A stretch of 41,164 nucleotides of DNA from Rickettsiales bacterium (GTDB lineage Bacteria; Pseudomonadota; Alphaproteobacteria; Methylaequorales; Methylaequoraceae). The stretch is from positions 19,246 through 60,409 of the forward strand of contig NZHE01000029.1 in NCBI GenBank assembly GCA_002691145.1, written 5' to 3'. Position 1 is the first letter of the stretch, and every line of letters begins with the position of its first letter. Under the pieces are notes generated by a model. That model worked only from the letters and a program-made list of their open reading frames with translations. It did not search any database and was not told the DNA's origin. Shown piece after piece: positions 39,932 to 41,164 of the stretch. Both the position numbers and the translations under genes were made by a program.

Positions 39932-40335
39932 ACTATATCTAAACCGTGAATAATTGTAACAACTTTTGAGGTGTCGCCTGGATATGATGGTGTTAAAGTT
40001 ATGTTGCTACCTGAAATAGAATACGTGCTGTGTTTCTGAAATACACCTTCCATAAACACTAAAATATTTTTTTCATCTGTTGGAGTTACTGACATTGGAA
40101 ATACAGTTGTTGATCCGTCAAGTGTTATTGTATCTACTGTGATGCCGGCAACACCTGCAGTTCCGCCTTGTAAATTTTTAAATGCAGTACCGTTATGAAA
40201 TTCTAACTGATTTAAAGTTTCGTTAAATCTTAACATACCTTTTTTTGGAGATGCTGGTCTTTCAGCAGTTGTCCCAACAGGAATTTGTATCGAATCCTCG
40301 CCTGCTAGTATTGGGTTTTTTACAAATCTACCCAT
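39928..40335 (-). CDS. Small fibre-module protein
   Basis: This 135-residue protein consists of two modules shared with the larger fibres: IPVGTTAERPASPKKGMLRF then NETLNQLEFHNGTAFKNL, and ITLDGSTTVFPMSVTPTDEK then NILVFMEGVFQKHSTYSI. It is a free-standing copy of the C-terminal part of the 711- and 347-residue proteins. That suggests an exchangeable tip or a fibre accessory subunit. It lies 5 nt downstream of the 109-residue gene on the same strand. No enzyme motif is visible. Confidence 0.7.
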   Translation of the reverse strand: MGRFVKNPILAGEDSIQIPVGTTAERPASPKKGMLRFNETLNQLEFHNGTAFKNLQGGTAGVAGITVDTITLDGSTTVFPMSVTPTDEKNILVFMEGVFQKHSTYSISGSNITLTPSYPGDTSKVVTIIHGLDIV

Positions 40336-40340
40336 GATTA

Positions 40341-40670
40341 TTACAATCCTATAGTTGAAATAGTAGCCACAACAGAACCTGAAGAGTCAGGAGTTTCAAT
40401 ATAAATTTTATCTCCTGTTGCTAAAATTAATTTTTCAGTGTCGATAACGTATGTATCAGTGCCTGATATTGTTAATGTGTTGTAAAGTTTGTTATTTTCT
40501 GTTGGCACAGTTGTTGAACCATCGTTTTTTAGGACATAGATGTTGACAGTAGCATCTGCAGATGAGATGTTACATAAGTGTATTGACGTCACAGCGGTAC
40601 CTTCAGTTGCCGCAAATGCTTGGCTGGTGTTTGTTAAAATGTTGTTACATACTCTTTGTGTTATTGCCAT
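40341..40670 (-). CDS. Small beta-rich virion-type protein
   Basis: This 109-residue protein (MAITQRVCNNILTNTSQAFA, TEGTAVTSIHLCNISSADAT, VNIYVLKNDG, then KLILATGDKIYIETPDSSG) has the alternating strand pattern of a beta sandwich. It resembles small proteins encoded among marine T4-like fibre genes. No signal peptide is seen. It is 2 nt downstream of the next gene and 5 nt upstream of the 135-residue gene, forming a tight fibre-accessory operon. Confidence 0.7.
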   Translation of the reverse strand: MAITQRVCNNILTNTSQAFAATEGTAVTSIHLCNISSADATVNIYVLKNDGSTTVPTENNKLYNTLTISGTDTYVIDTEKLILATGDKIYIETPDSSGSVVATISTIGL

Positions 40671-40672
40671 TT

Positions 40673-41164
40673 TTATCCTAATGCAATGGCCAATGCCGTT
40701 GCTTTCTTTTTACTTATCAATTCATCTTCTGTGCCAGAATTGATTGCTGAGTTGTTGAAATACAAGCCAGTGCCTCCACCGCCTGCTGTTTTGTTATAGA
40801 TCTTGGTTACTGAGCCTGCCGTTGGTGTTGATGCCGCGCCAGAGAACGTCAAAGTGTCATTTATTACCACGTCACCTGTACCATTTGATGCTAAAGTTAA
40901 ATTTGCATTAGATGTTGCTGATGATATTGATTCTATATTTGTTAAATTCTGTCCTAGACTAATTGTTAAATTGTCACCTGTTGTGATGGCAGTGCTAATG
41001 TTAGAGCCGCCTAAAAATTGTAATTTTTGTCCTGTGCTATATGTGACTTCAGTTGAATCGTCAGCACCAATGTTTAAGATGAATCCACCACCTGTTACTG
41101 AATCATCAACATATTTTTTCGAAGCGGCATGGTTGTTATCAGATGGTGTTGTTGCTATTTTAAT
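40673..41164 (-). CDS. Fibre-like protein, C-terminal 163 residues (window edge)
   Basis: The minus-strand frame is open from the window end to the TAA at 40673. It reads IKIATTPSDNNHAASKKYVD and continues through DDSVTGGGFILNIGADDSTE, a GQKLQFLGGSN segment and VVINDTLTFSGAASTPTAGS, to KKKATALAIALG. AASKKYVDDSV matches the junction motif of other fibres here (LANKKYVDDQL). Starting only at the internal GTG at about 40870 would cut the protein to 65 residues and is not supported. The N-terminus lies beyond the window, so size and adapter type are unknown. Confidence 0.75.
   Translation of the reverse strand: MKIATTPSDNNHAASKKYVDDSVTGGGFILNIGADDSTEVTYSTGQKLQFLGGSNISTAITTGDNLTISLGQNLTNIESISSATSNANLTLASNGTGDVVINDTLTFSGAASTPTAGSVTKIYNKTAGGGGTGLYFNNSAINSGTEDELISKKKATALAIALG

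Noticed and set aside
40673-40870. 65-residue stand-alone gene starting at an internal GTG
   Set aside because: The same frame stays open to the window end with continuous fibre-like sequence, so this is the C-terminus of a larger gene.
1-41164. tRNA genes, CRISPR arrays, insertion sequences, photosynthesis genes
   Set aside because: No cloverleaf-like segments, regular spaced repeats, transposase genes with terminal repeats or psbA-like genes were recognised by eye; a tRNA scan was not possible.

Overview
The window is part of a low-GC marine T4-like myovirus genome of the cyanophage/pelagiphage type. It has T4 core replication genes (uvsX, uvsY, gp32), packaging genes (gp16, gp17), head and neck genes (gp4, gp13, gp14) and tail genes (gp15, gp18, gp19, a gp48/gp54-like protein). 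The protein sequences read like those of marine T4-like phages rather than enteric ones. No photosynthesis gene, tRNA or CRISPR array is visible, so the host (picocyanobacterium or SAR11-like) cannot be fixed. A glutamine-riboswitch-like leader leans towards a cyanobacterial host.

Layout. 1-3.8 kb (minus): glycosyltransferase-like fragment, HAD phosphatase, uvsY, an acidic small protein, uvsX, a 32-residue membrane-type ORF missed at normal length cut-offs, and gp32 behind a sigma70-like promoter. 3.8-12.9 kb (minus): an accessory block wrapped around structural genes, holding a four-cysteine twitch-type protein, a twitch radical SAM enzyme, a mannose-6-phosphate-isomerase-type cupin, a 718-residue probable virion protein, a B12-binding-type radical SAM enzyme, gp17 and a sulfotransferase-like protein. 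12.9-21.6 kb (minus): small virion proteins, gp16, gp4, the tube/baseplate protein, gp19 and a very large gp18. 21.7-26.8 kb: strand-switching region with HNH-like (+), gp1 and gp13 (-), then gp14, gp15 and NUDIX (+). 26.8-41.2 kb: fibre and adhesin genes, mostly minus, with two plus-strand inserts; the last gene runs off the window.

Regulation is unusually readable. A TAAATA-type octamer resembling the T4 late promoter precedes many genes in two arrangements. In one it lies only 4-9 nt from the start codon, which would give leaderless or nearly leaderless mRNA. In the other it lies 16-86 nt upstream, with a Shine-Dalgarno sequence and usually a hairpin at the expected 5' end of the mRNA. Three intrinsic terminators follow gp19 and two fibre genes. 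The most notable element is at 29818-29877. It is a glutamine riboswitch (glnA/Downstream-peptide class) placed between a late promoter and a 77-codon gene starting with GTG, and its expression-platform hairpin holds the ribosome binding site. Other leads are a possible -1 frameshift site at an A9 run, a divergent gp13/gp14 late promoter pair, a pseudoknot-capable fibre-gene leader, and a radical SAM/sulfotransferase/cupin set that may modify virion or host molecules.
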